Below are positions 12,045-23,040 of a stretch of DNA of 64,000 bases, one piece after another (within the stretch, counting starts at the first letter, position 1; each line of letters starts with the position of its first letter). A program made the translations under genes and the position numbers. Location: positions 1 to 64,000 of the forward strand of contig JALNQF010000112.1 in the NCBI GenBank assembly GCA_028456385.1. Reading direction: 5' to 3'. A model generated the notes under the pieces. That model had not been told where the DNA came from, made no database searches, and saw only the letters and a program-made list of their open reading frames with translations. The DNA is from Ophiosphaerella korrae. Lineage: Eukaryota; Ascomycota; Dothideomycetes; Pleosporales; Phaeosphaeriaceae.

Positions 12045-12812
12045 TTAAGAGCACTTGAGGAAACGAACGATATAGACGGCGATGCCAGCGAATGCTCCGA
12101 AAGCGAGAACGAAGTGGACACAGAGGAGATCAGCAATAATGACACGTAGGTAAATTTGAGTCCAAAAAGCTGGATTTGTTCGACCTTCACCAGCAAAAAC
12201 ATTTGGAATATTGACGGCAAATGAACCCCCGAATGTGACAGAATTACAGAAAATCAATACCAATCCCTCTCTTCCCACCCAAACCCGCAAACCAACGCAC
12301 GCTAACGCTTCCCTCCAACCCCTCATCCCCAGCTCCTTCTCGCCATCCCTCCCTCCCCACCCCCCAGCAAGTCACCAAGCCTTCCCATATACCACCTCCC
12401 TCCTCGCACCTCCATCCCCCCTTCCGCCCTGCCTAGCACAATGGGCGCTCTTCGTCGCCGACCTAACACTCTTCTCGCTTGCTTTAGCGGACACGGCGGA
12501 GGACAGGAGCACGGCGACTGTGGCGAGGGTCGCGAGGCTGGTCCAGAGGGTTTTCTTTTGGTAGAAGGGTTTGGCGCTGTCTTTTTTTTTTTTTTTTTTG
12601 GGGGGGGGGGGGGAGCAGGGGCAGCGAGTGCGGGAGCGCGAGCGTGAGCGGGACCGGGAGGGCGAGGTGGAGAGGGAGCGTGAGCGTGAGCGTGAGCGCG
12701 GTGGTTCGGGCATGGGGGTTTCGGGGCGGCCGCGGGGGGTGGGGCCTTGGTGGACGGGGGAGAAGCGGACGCGGGCGGTTGATCTTGGGCGGAGTAGTGT
12801 TTGGGAGGACAT
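12045..12812 (-). CDS. RS/SP-rich putative membrane protein, model uncertain
   Basis: The upstream part (12812-12372, 146 codons) starts MSSQTLLRPRSTARVRF. It has an Arg-Ser repeat region, then four Pro and six Lys encoded by a C14-A18 homopolymer junction, then YQKKTLWTSLATLATVAVLL, a likely membrane segment. The frame closes at a TGA at 12374-12372. The same frame reopens and runs to 12045 with two further hydrophobic segments (LVLIFCNSVTFGGSFAVNI and YLRVIIADLLCVHFVLAF). Either an unrecognised intron removes the stop or these are two genes. The Lys/Pro homopolymer will be hard to sequence, so the frame around it is suspect. No function is assigned. Confidence 0.45.
12582..12613. repeat. 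T18-G14 homopolymer junction
   Basis: Eighteen T followed directly by fourteen G. On the minus strand this is C14-A18 inside the RS-rich reading frame, giving consecutive Pro and Lys codons. Length variation here would shift the frame. Confidence 0.9.
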
Positions 12813-13770
12813 TTTTGGTGTGTGTGGTGTTGGTTTAGTCGGTGTATGTGGGTGGTAGTGTCGAAGTTTACTTGTATATCGAAGTTGAAACCCCCGAGGT
12901 TTATAGCGTATGTTGTTGAGACGAACGAGGTAGGGAAAAAGCTTTATATACCTCCGAATAGCACAAATATATGCGTTACTGACTTCGATATTCGGCGTTG
13001 TGCTGAAATGTGATGATAGACGTTGACGAAACCCAACGTTGTCTCATCCTGAATAAAAACGTCAACCACAACCCAAAAAAAAGACTTGGATTGATACTCC
13101 CAATCCCCCAACTCATCTCCATTTATTTCTCCCAATTGCCCCCCCCCCCAACCCAAACCGGTTTCTTCACCCCTACCTACACCGCCAACACCCCGATTTC
13201 CTAGATACCCGCCCGCCACGTATGACGCCAACCATCCCAAAAACAGACTGAACACCGTACTCCAAACCCGCCCCCATCTATCATGATGGTTCGATCGTGC
13301 TCATCGCGTGAGGCAACAGCCTAGGATGACCCCGTATATGCTATTTTCCCTCCAGCAAGATCCCTGCGCAAAAACGCCTTGAACAAAAAAAAAACTGTTC
13401 CCGCGATGCACGACGGTTTTTGACAGTGCCGGAGATCGGTGAGAGATTATTAGGCTGGGAGGATTTGTGTGGGGATGGGTTGGTGGTGTGGCAAGGATAT
13501 GCTGGATGGGGAGCGAGGCGGGCATGTTGATGTGGCCATCCACGTGTTCCGTGTCATTCTAGCACAGTGATAACGACTTTGGTCAACGGGTGTAGTGGCA
13601 CATACTAGCGATGACATAATCGGCCATGCGATGTGACGTTAGACTTGACTAAGGAAACGGCTACGAAGCAGTATATATTGGGTATAACGAGAAAAGGCAC
13701 TGCATGCTCACGATTCGTGGGCCAAGTGGGTGCGTGGATAGACGTCCAACGTCATCGTGCTTCGTGCTGC
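12813..13770. other. intergenic, no supported gene
   Basis: Between the RS-rich gene's start and the 3' end of the Nur1 gene. It contains a C10 run near 13141 and an A-run near 13386 but no domain-bearing frame. The left end is the likely promoter of the minus-strand RS-rich gene. Confidence 0.55.
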
Positions 13771-15213
13771 CTAAAAACGTCCGCTCTCCCTCCTTCCACT
13801 GCCCAAGCCCCCGTACCCCGAACTCCTGCCCAACCGGTCTGCCTGGCTGAGCGGCCGCTCGTTGTTGGGCATGCTTGTGCGCTTGAGTGGACTTCCGTCG
13901 CGTTTCGAGGGGCTGGCTTGTCGGCGCTCCCCCGCGCCATTGAGGCTCTCTCTTTCTCTCGTGACACTTCGACTGCCAGCATCAGCATCCCGCAGGAAGT
14001 TTGCGCTGGCAGACTTGCGGAGCGGTGATGCAGCATGTGTGAACACACCCAAGCTGCCACCGTCGCTGGTTCGTGGGATTGAGGGCGCTTGTCGGAAAGG
14101 GTTTGGGGTGATGGATTGCCGGATGGGAGACGAAAAGTCTGCGCCGGTGGCGGTTGATGTAGACGAGTATTGTGATGTATGGTATCCTGGTCGGACAGAC
14201 GGTGTGTGCTGCGACGGCCTTGCGATGGATGTGGAGCCTACATTATCCGGGTCGTACTGTGAGGCGTAGTTTACATTTGGATTTGTGCGGAACGCTCGGC
14301 TGATGATGGTGGTGGGCGTGTATGTGACGACATGGCTCGCCAAGTCAGAGCTGTTGCCCCTAACCCCCACACTTGAATCCCTGCTGTGATTCTTTGAAAT
14401 TGTTTGAATAGCTACATCCCGGCATGGCTTCTGGGTTGCAGGATGAACAAACTTGTTGTCGTATTCGTGAAGGACTTCGCGGCTGATGATAGCGTTATCC
14501 CTGATCTGCTGGATGAACGAAGCACGCAACCACCATAGTTGTAGAGACATGGCGGCTCCCATGAAGACGGTTGCAGTGACCTTGACACTCGGTCGTGGAT
14601 CCAGGGGCGCCACGGGGAGGTTTAGATAGTACAGCATTACATGCAGAGGACTGAACAGGCAGAAGAGGGAGAGACATAGAGGATTTGGGTCCCAAACAGC
14701 AATCTCCCAAACATGGCGACCTGCATCAGGGTGCGCACGCGCAGCCGCCGAGTCCCTCATTACCATGTTCCGAACAAAAGCCATTGGCGAGGCGCCGGCT
14801 GGCGATGAGTCGACCCTTACGCGCTGCGCGCTCGGTGTTGCAGGGCAGACATCAACCGACTGCTCAAACAACCGGTAGTGTCTCCTCTTGCTCCAGACGA
14901 GCCACGCATTCCCAAATGAGGCGCCGGTGAGCACTAGCACCAGCAGATTCATAAACCACCTGATCCAGCCTGGGCCTGACACCTCGCGGAATACGTCTCC
15001 GTCATCCTCGTAGGCGGTGGATGCACCGCTGTTCGCCTGTGCGATGGCGAAGGCGAGATTGGCGGCCAGGCCAAGATAGACGGCATATGACTTGGAAAAC
15101 TGGTCCCAATCACTGCTATTCAGCTCTTCCGAGACCCAGATAAGCCAGTCGGACGGGTCGAGGTAGGCCTTGATGCGCTCTGAGAGCGGCGCACGGCGGA
15201 CGAGGCGGGGCAT
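13771..15213 (-). CDS. NUR1: Nur1/Mug154-type nuclear rim membrane protein
   Basis: Single-exon protein of 480 aa. The N-terminus MPRLVRRAPLSERIKAYLDP and the following WLIWVSEELNSSDWD match the fungal DUF2418 family (budding-yeast Nur1, fission-yeast Mug154), proteins of the inner nuclear membrane. Hydrophobic segments lie at about residues 45-60 (YLGLAANLAFAIA), 86-106 (FMNLLVLVLTGASFGNAWLV) and 180-235. The C-terminal half is hydrophilic, Ser/Arg-rich and low complexity, with SPSKRDGSPLKR-like phosphosite-rich sequence, as expected for a nucleoplasmic tail. It is divergent from the V-ATPase subunit F gene. Family membership is recognised from the N-terminal block; the role in nuclear-periphery organisation comes from yeast knowledge. 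Confidence 0.85.
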   Translation of the reverse strand: MPRLVRRAPLSERIKAYLDPSDWLIWVSEELNSSDWDQFSKSYAVYLGLAANLAFAIAQANSGASTAYEDDGDVFREVSGPGWIRWFMNLLVLVLTGASFGNAWLVWSKRRHYRLFEQSVDVCPATPSAQRVRVDSSPAGASPMAFVRNMVMRDSAAARAHPDAGRHVWEIAVWDPNPLCLSLFCLFSPLHVMLYYLNLPVAPLDPRPSVKVTATVFMGAAMSLQLWWLRASFIQQIRDNAIISREVLHEYDNKFVHPATQKPCRDVAIQTISKNHSRDSSVGVRGNSSDLASHVVTYTPTTIISRAFRTNPNVNYASQYDPDNVGSTSIARPSQHTPSVRPGYHTSQYSSTSTATGADFSSPIRQSITPNPFRQAPSIPRTSDGGSLGVFTHAASPLRKSASANFLRDADAGSRSVTRERESLNGAGERRQASPSKRDGSPLKRTSMPNNERPLSQADRLGRSSGYGGLGSGRRESGRF

Positions 15214-15494
15214 AGCTGCAGCTTGGCGCTTCCTTGGGGACGGTGAAGGAGATGGGTAAAGGAGCGTGGGGCGAAATTAGATGCGAGACAGACTCACGAC
15301 ATGGCGTGTGGTTGGCGTGTCTGAATGCGCAAGAAGAAAGAACAAAGAACAAGGAGCAGACAAGCCGCCAAAGGCAGCGGCCAAACAGTTCGCCTAAAGC
15401 GGCTCTAGCGCCGTCTGCGCCATGACGACGGCCAGGAAGCTCCAACCTCAAGCTTCGCAGCCCCACGAGAGCGACAGGCCACACACACAACACC
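15214..15494. promoter_or_regulatory. divergent promoter NUR1 / VMA7
   Basis: Only 281 bp separate the two divergent start codons, so both promoters must share this segment. No specific element was recognised. Confidence 0.6.
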
Positions 15495-15980
15495 ATGGCC
15501 GCCCCAGCCTCGCAGTACAAAGACAGGCAGTTTCTCGCCGTGATTGGGGATGAGGTGCGCACTTATGGAAATTCGCTGCACGGGGGAGTGCATGTGCTGA
15601 TGACGGGGCTGCAGGACACGGTGACGGGCATGTTGCTGGCAGGCGTGGGCGTATGGCATCCCTTTCCCCAGCACACTCCAGCACGATCTAATGGCCACCA
15701 GCACGTGACACAGCCGCCCGACAGCCAAAAGAACTTCCTGGTTGTCGACGCAAAGACGGACAACGCGGCCATCGAGGCTGCCTTCGACAGATACACGACC
15801 GAGCGCAAGGACATCGCCATCTTGCTTATTAACCAGCACATTGCCGAGCGGATACGACATCGCGTGGAGACGTATACCGCTGCTTTTCCCTCGCTGCTGG
15901 AGATCCCGTCGAAGGACCATCCGTATGATCCTGAGAAGGATAGTGTGTTGAAGCGGGTGAGGAGGTTGTTTGGGGAGTAG
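15495..15980 (+). CDS. VMA7: V-type H+-ATPase subunit F (3 exons)
   Basis: Subunit of the V1 sector of the vacuolar proton pump, 124 aa, the normal family length. Exons are 15495-15554, 15615-15650 and 15702-15980. Both introns (60 and 51 bp) are multiples of three and stay open, so an unspliced reading would give a false 161-aa protein. Spliced sequence reads [19 protein letters not shown], then [17 protein letters not shown], then [17 protein letters not shown] and a [20 protein letters not shown] ending, all characteristic of Vma7. The second intron has a CTAAT branch site 11 bases before its acceptor. Confidence 0.96.
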   Translation: MAAPASQYKDRQFLAVIGDEVRTYGNSLHGGVHVLMTGLQDTVTGMLLAGVGVWHPFPQHTPARSNGHQHVTQPPDSQKNFLVVDAKTDNAAIEAAFDRYTTERKDIAILLINQHIAERIRHRVETYTAAFPSLLEIPSKDHPYDPEKDSVLKRVRRLFGE

Positions 15981-16451
15981 GTGCCGTGTTGAGCATGGGG
16001 TACGCGGGGTCATTGTATGTAGGAATGATACCAAGATAATTGCATCCATCATCATCTTGCTGGCACGGTTAAATGCAAGTGCCAGATGTCATTGACCGTT
16101 GGGGGGTATTCACAGCACACATCACGTTACACTAGATACACGGCGAGCTGCGCATTGCTGTCATATCCATATTACGCTGCTCTGAGTATGAAATTACCGT
16201 ACCATACAATCAAAAACTCCATCGCGAGTACGCGCTCCAGATCAAAGCTCATTTCGCCTGCGCATACGCTCTGCTACCGCATCTGCCAAAGGTCCCGACA
16301 TTTGCACCCGAGGTTGTCCAAGCTTGATTATGTTTTCATGCCGTGTATCCTGTTTCCCATCACTGCCAGCGCCAGCCCTGTGTCGAATCAGGATCCGCCT
16401 CGTCATCTAGGGCGAGGTTTGTGAGGCGAGGCATCGTAGTGAATAGAGTAT
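15981..16451. other. convergent 3' intergenic region
   Basis: Lies between the 3' ends of VMA7 and the NPC2-like gene and should hold both terminators. No gene is supported. Confidence 0.6.
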
Positions 16452-17100
16452 TTACCGGTGGAAGGCGACCTTGGCATTCAAGCAGGTGACCTTGTCGCCG
16501 TCTTCGGTGTACACATCAGCGAGGACCGTGTAGGTGCCCTGTGGATCGGTTAGCACTATTATCTCATCTCAGTAGGGTGCGCGTACTGGAGGAATCTCCC
16601 TAGGTAGATCGACATCCTTGGTGAGCGACATCTCGCCCTTGTCGAGAGGGCATTGGAGATCTGCCTTTCCAATGGTGTCGCATCCATCCGCCTCTTGGTT
16701 GATCAACGTGATGAGGCCGTACTTGACTTGCAGGTGCATCTTGAAGCCCTCCTCGACCTTATCCTTGAAGTCGCCAGTCGCCTTGATAGAAAGCTTCTCA
16801 CCACTGTGATACATGTTAGTTTAAGCTTCCAACATCAACATCTCTTGAGCCCATTGGGTTTGTCGTGGATAGGCAGGATTCGAAGCACCAGGCGACGTAC
16901 GGTCTGGGAGGGTTGGGGTCCAAATCGACCTTTTCAATCTTCAGGATATCATCCGCTGGGTCGCCACAGAAGTACAACGGATTATCGCCGGGCACTTTGT
17001 AGTCTTCTTTAACCACGACCTGATCGTCGCCCATCCATGACGGCTTAGCTGAAACAGACACGGTCGCGAGCGCACCAAGGACGAGCGTGGTGAGCTGCAT
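16452..17100 (-). CDS. NPC2: NPC2/PG-PI transfer protein, ML domain (3 exons)
   Basis: Small secreted or vacuolar lipid-binding protein. Exons in coding order are 17100-16901, 16803-16587 and 16538-16452, giving 167 aa. A signal peptide (MQLTTLVLGALATVSVSA) leads to the ML-domain core. Typical features are DNPLYFCGDPADDILKI with the first Cys, NPPRPGEKLSIKATG at the first splice, ADGCDTIGKADLQCPL, and a final KVTCLNAKVAFHR. The Cys pairing pattern fits the disulphide-bonded immunoglobulin-like ML fold. Fungal relatives bind phosphatidylglycerol, phosphatidylinositol or sterol and work in vacuolar sterol egress. The gene is divergent from the large STAND-N/pseudokinase gene. Confidence 0.94.
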
Positions 17101-17736
17101 GGCGGTGACGGTTTATATGAGTAGGAGTGACTCTATGTATGTGGGAGGGAGAGAAGGGGGGGAGAAGTAGCTGTATTTGTATGGGAGGGAGGTGTCGAGG
17201 TTGTGGTTTGCTGCTGAGATAGACGGCGGTTTTGGCCAGGATGAGGCTGGGGCGCCTTTGCCGTTGCGTCATGCGGTCACCTGCGCCAATCACCTAGCTC
17301 GACTCAGACACAGACACCTGCCAGAGCCATCAACCATACCACACCCTTCCAGGAAAACTTATTTTATACCAGCCTATCTTTCATAGCTGCTTTTGACTCG
17401 TAGTGTCGACTTTTAATTCATCAAATAAGCTTTGATGCTTTAGTAATTGAACTGACTCCTAAACCCCCCCCCCCCTTCCCCAGCAGCCAGGACTCCATGA
17501 CAGCACGAGAAGTCGTTGGTAGCATGGAGCGGTAACGATGCAATTCACTGCAAATAACAGACCAATTGAAGCACTATGTGCATGTCCTCATGTGGGCGAG
17601 GTTCCTTCTGCTGCTGGTCTAGACGCCGCCATGCATATTCGCGACACTCGCGCTGACCCCATCCGGACCGAGGAGCCCTCAGCCGCATTCCTCCAGACTT
17701 ACCCGCAAAGACTGACTGCGCCCATGTAGCTGCACT
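17101..17736. promoter_or_regulatory. divergent promoter NPC2 / STAND-N pseudokinase
   Basis: 636 bp between divergent start codons. A C-run at about 17466 is the only simple repeat. No gene or recognised operator was seen. Confidence 0.5.
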
Positions 17737-20700
17737 ATGGATCCCCTCTCTATCACGGCAGCATGCATATCTCTAACAGCGACAGTCGCAAAAACATCAG
17801 TCACCGTTTCTACCTTCGTGCGTGCCGTGAGATCAGCGCGAACCGATCTCGATGCCGTGTCACGGGAGCTAGCCTCGCTCACAACATTACTTGAATTGAT
17901 CGCAGAGGATGCCAAAGACATTGACAACTTTCCCGAGACGCTTCGGAAACATATTACAGGTATCTTGACCAACTGTGAGCTTGTGCTAGTAGAAGTACAG
18001 CGCGTTGTTGAGAAATATGACAAACCTGCCAGCATGGTTAAAGCCGCCAAGTGGGCATTGGCAGGCAGCGAAGATGTCGCAAAGCTGCAATTAAGTCTGG
18101 AAGCACACAAGAGTGCGTTAGAAATCGCCCTAGAAATGGTCACACTGTAAGCGCCATGATGTCCGGGGCCAACATCCATCCTGACATGCGGCAGATCCAT
18201 AGCCAAGGAAATCAAGACTGACACCACACAAATACGAGATGACACGGAGGCTATCAAGCAAGACACCTCTGAGATTCTTCAAGAAATCGCCCGTTTGAGA
18301 GCTCAACTGCCCAATGACCAACTTACCCTCGTGCCAAACACCCAGGTCTCTGATACAACACTTGCTCGCTACCTGGACGATTTGACCAGTTATGCAGAGA
18401 CCGTATGCTGGAGTGGAGAGGATAGCGACACCGATGTTGAAATAGACGATGCGTCGTCAAAGTCAAAGACGAAATCCAAAAGCCTATCAACTACTTCTAC
18501 CGCTGCGCATAAAACTTCACCTTTGCCACCGGTTCCTGCAAAGCCGCCACGGCTTCTGAGTCCTATTGAAGAAACCAAATCAGACCTAGAAAGCTCACTA
18601 AGCGAATCTTCGAACGAGACAATCTCAGTGTCTCGCGCTGCCCTCCACAGTTTGCGGACTGACGTCGTAGAGTCGCAAAGAGAGATCATGGTGCCTTCAC
18701 GACCTGCTACTGCTCCTCCAGGAACGGACACTGTAACAAAGGTCATTCATAACATAGAGACACCCACCCTAGAAGAGCCAGAGCCACTGAATAATTCAAC
18801 GCTCTTTTCCAACACACAGCAGAGTTCTACGAGAGCGAGCGAAAAGCAGGAATTCAATTACGCGAGCTACCTGAAAAGCATGAAAGAAAATTCAAAACTG
18901 GCACGAGACACTGTACTCCACACTGATAACGACCCTCTACTCCACATCCATTACATAGAGCTATCGGAATCTGCCCATCTCGTCGCTGGTCTTGAAGATC
19001 GGGTGAATGAGCTCCTTGCCCTTGAGGCTCAAATACGGAGACTACTCGGTGATTTTAATACGGATGAAAGTGAATTCAAGCTCAGGGGAATTTTCGGAGA
19101 AATACAGTATTTCAAATCCTGGCTGTGTAATCCGTCAGATGGGGGACTATCCGACAATCCTGTAGGTGGGCCTGCGGTTCATTAAGACATGCTATACTGA
19201 TAATTCTACAGCTGTACCTCGCCACCGACGTTCAGAACCCCTTCACATTAGAAAAGAAGAACGATGCCTGCTTAAAGCGAATCGAAAACTGGCGGACTCA
19301 CTTGGACATTATCGACCGCACTGTGAGGCAGTTCAATCAAGACTATCCTCCCGGATCAACGCGTGAGAATGGATCATTGAATACCCCAAAAGACGGCCGT
19401 AAAGGCCAATTTGCGAGGAACCTTGTGGAGAATGTCGAGCCCGAGCCAGATGTCAAACCTCCAGAAAATGGCAAAGTTAAAGATATGCCAGAACAAGAGT
19501 CAAGTACGGCCCCATTAGCTAAGAACATTGCTGCAAGAATATCACCGACTGCAACGACTGAAAGCCTAGATGTGACAGCGACAACGCCACAGTCAAATGT
19601 TAATAGGTCAACCAAACGATCTGCAGCCAATATGCGACCAACCTTGTTTACAGTACGAGCTAAGCAAGATATTATGCCCTTAGAACCCCATGAATTACAT
19701 ATAAAAAAAGGCGAGGTTATTCATATTATTACATTCATAACGAATGATTGGTACTATGGATACAAGAGAGGTACTTCGCCATTAGAAGAAGGCCGTATTC
19801 GCAAAATAAATTGTGAAAAGATCGCCTCCAGTGAATCGATCCAGCCAATGAATAAGACTCCTTCAAAACACACACCAAAACACACGCCAAAACACACACC
19901 GACCAGGAGTAGATCAAGGGAGCAAGATAGCAGCACTGCGAAACGCACCTTGTTCCAAGTGGTTGCTATCCGACCATTCAATTCCTACACCGTTCCCGAC
20001 AACTTGCGACTCAACAAAGACCAGATCATAAATGTCACGTGGGAGCCCACCTCTCAGCTGTACCGCGGATATATAGAAGGTACCTCGCCCGAGGAACAAG
20101 GAAATTTCCCTAAATCATGTGTCACGGTGCTGAAACCGGAACGTTCCACCAAAGTGATACCTATGCGCCAGTCTACCAAGCTGCCAGTTGATACGATAGT
20201 TCCGGCTAAGCCAAGAAATCAGCCGGAATCAGAAGGCTATTTGCCGCCTATCTTATTCAAAGTTAAAGCCATAGGCGACCGTACTTTCCCATTTTTCGAT
20301 GAGCTTCGCTTTGTGCGGGGTGAGGTTATCAACATCACTGTGGAGGTTGATAGCGCGACATATCATGGGTATACCGGGGCAACCGGATCAGAAGTATTTG
20401 GTAAAGTCTCGAAGAACCTGGTTGAGAAGTACGAGCCGGCGCGATCAAACAGCATTATGCCCACACTTTTCAAAGTTGAGGTTGCACGCGACTGCGAAAT
20501 CGAGTTGACAGACGATTTCAAAACGGAGGCAATTCGTAACAGCGAGCCGCCCATTCGCGAAGCCACTAGACGTTTTGAGCAAGGCCAAATTATCGACGTC
20601 ATAGGAGAGTATGGTTCTGGCTGGTATCGTGGCTACATAAATGACGGTACTAACTCTAAAGTCGAGTGCGAGATTCCGAAACACTTGGTCGAAAAGCGTA

Positions 20701-22261
20701 ATCCTGCACGATCTGACATTGTACCGCCCATTTTGTTCAAAGTCAAAGCTATCTACAGTCATAGCGTTTCCAATTTTCGCTTCAACAAAGAAGAAGTGCT
20801 CAGCGTAACAACTGATGACAATCCCAACTTCTATCGGGGATATGTGGACGGCCCCGGACCTAAGCTGGTGGGTGTAATTCCGAAGTATTCAGTCAAAGAT
20901 TGGGTAGTGAAAATGCCTTTACCTCCCCCACGAGAGCGTTGCAATAGTTGTGCAACAATACCTGGGGAATGGAACGCTTCTAGGCCACTAGTGACGTGTT
21001 CTAAAAGTACTCTTTCAGTACAAACTCACCAGAAGAGTGGAGAAGTTGTAAGTTCCAAAATTTCGTTGATGAATGGAAATATACTGAATAAAGCCCAGGC
21101 TGTCGTTAAGTCCTACGCGCGAACCCCAGGAAACGACAAGGACTATGAGTTAAAGATCAAACGTGAAGCTGAGATACTAGCGTTATTGAAACATCCTAAC
21201 ATTGTTCAATTACGCTATTTCTCCAGCACGGCAGATTCCTGGCTACTATATTTCCCCCATGAGTGGCATACTCCACTTCCGGAATATATTTCGTCATATG
21301 GAAGGCTAAGCAACATAAGAGGACGAAAGTTCGCTCAGCAAATTGGCAGTGCCCTTTGGTATTGTCGTATGCACTGCGTTCTTCACAACAACCTGAGATC
21401 AGAGAAAATTATCGTAACAGGAAATGATATTGTCAAGATTACCGGGTTTGGTAGTGTAACGCTCCAGTCGGATGTTTCAGGCCAATCATTTGACACATTC
21501 GCATATGGTACTATTATATGGCACATGATATGCGGCTCAGTCCCGTGGCATCCTGACCAGAACAGAGAAAGATATCGGAGCAATCGTAGCACATGTCTGT
21601 TCCCATCTGGCGTCTCCCTAGGTGAGTTACTTCTCGCATGCTTGATCGTTTGTTATGATTCTGACTTTGCCTACAGCATGTCGCGAGCTTCTCACTGGGC
21701 TACTGTACAACAGGGAAGTGAAAGAAGCACGAGAAACAAGGTTTTGCCTTGAGTTTGCTCTGAGACACCGTTGGATGACCAACAATACAAGAACTATAAT
21801 TCCGACTCATGTACCTCGACGTGTGCCTCTCAAAGCACTCGAGGAATCTATTCTTTGGAAACTCAGCCCATTCCATTTTGGAACTGAGGAGCATGTGAAG
21901 CAAGCACTGGGCACTATTTACCAGTCATCCGCATATCGCAGTGCGGTAGCCTATCGTTTGTGAACCCCCTAGAACTGTCTTTGCGTATGAGATACTAATG
22001 CCTTGACTAGATGACGTCGGTGTGGAATTGCTTACTCGTGCCAAAGCAGAAGCTAGTGCGCCTCCAAAGGGTTTACGCCAGTCATTCATGGCCGGATGGA
22101 ATTCAGGGCGCGGTGGGAAGAAGGAAGGCGAGAAGCCTATTGATTATGAGCCTGATGTCAAGTTCTATGAAGATCTTCGTTTGAATATAGGGTCGCGCAC
22201 GTTGGCGATGTATTTCCTTGCCAAGGAGAACATGGAGCGATTCAAGGGACACACGATGTGA
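17737..22261 (+). CDS. STAND N-terminal domain + five SH3-like repeats + KIN1-related pseudokinase (5 exons)
   Basis: Predicted protein of 1438 aa. Exons are 17737-18146, 18195-19161, 19212-21621, 21677-21955 and 22011-22261; the sum is exactly divisible by three and every junction keeps frame. Residues 1-137 begin MDPLSITAACISLTATVAK, the fungal N-terminal domain typical of STAND/NLR proteins. A coiled, Ser/Thr-rich linker follows to about residue 590. About residues 602-1023 hold five SH3-like units, each with LF-x-V-x-A at the start, a GEVI-like turn, a (W/Y)Y-x-GY block and a GxxPKxxV end. About residues 1070-1290 are kinase-like, but HRD reads HNN (about 1183), DFG reads GFG (about 1203) and the activation loop with APE is missing. 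The last about 180 residues match KIN1 kinases (HRWMTNN, FHFGTEEHVKQAL, LAMYFLAKENMER). Function unknown; a scaffold or sensor role is inference. Confidence 0.85.
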
Positions 22262-22494
22262 GCCTTTATTCGGGCGGCCATGTAATTCTAAGTTTTCCTT
22301 GTCTCATCCTAGATTTTTATTACACCATCGGCATTATACTTCGAATTTAATCTTCGTCGACACAACTATATCATCTCACATCGCGCTCAAAAATCAAACC
22401 CTAGCCCTCCGCACCTTCAACATCTCGCCTGTAGACAGGTTGGAATATGGGTAAGTAGACAAAGGCTAAGGCGTGGCAGTAGATCACTATTGCT
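22262..22494. other. short intergenic stretch
   Basis: No gene is seen between the pseudokinase stop and the decayed membrane-protein region. It presumably holds the pseudokinase terminator. Confidence 0.4.
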
Positions 22495-23040
22495 TCAAGA
22501 GTGGGCTATATTCCGAGGAGTTTGCATGTCCCAACCCCTGCCACTCCTTTCTAGGCTCCCGCGCCCTATACGCGTACGCCAAGGGTACATAAAAGAGGAT
22601 CCTAAACGACACTTAGCACGCGCCAACGGCACATCAAACTGGCATACTCGCACCAAGAACGACGTCGCCAGAATCGTCCGCCTCAAATTATACCCAAATG
22701 GATCCGTGTACAACCAAAGCAGCGTTGCAAGGATTGCCTTGAACGCTCCCAGAACCAGAGTCTGGTAATTGGGAACAGGCTTCGTGCGTTGGGCGCTGAC
22801 GAATGAAGACAATTCCGGCTACCATGAAGCCGCCGACTAGGTGAAGTCTGTCCTACGCGGTGAATGGAAGGTCTGCATAGAGAGTGGGCGGGGCTTATGT
22901 GAACTAGAACCATGTGTCGTATTCGTGCGACCAGTACAAGTGGCCCATGTGGGCCATGTAGATGATGGTCGGCACGGCAATTGCAGCTTGTAGGTAGCAA
23001 CTGATAGCATGTATGCAGTAGCACCTGGGCGTAGGATAAA
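22495..23040 (-). pseudogene. decayed integral-membrane protein relic
   Basis: Read on the minus strand, about 22880-23010 gives CYLQAAIAVPTIIYMAHMG then HLYWSHEYDTWF. In-frame stops follow, with LPFTA*DRLHLVGGFMVAG at about 22810-22860, where the stop is a TAG that could come from a Trp codon. The sequence then continues in another frame as PNYQTLVLGAFKAILATLLW (about 22700-22770). Protein-like hydrophobic sequence spread over two frames with stops indicates a broken gene. The family is not recognised. Confidence 0.4.

Noticed and set aside
15555..15701. Uninterrupted 161-aa reading of VMA7
   Set aside because: The two in-frame segments have intron borders and are absent from the conserved 124-aa protein.
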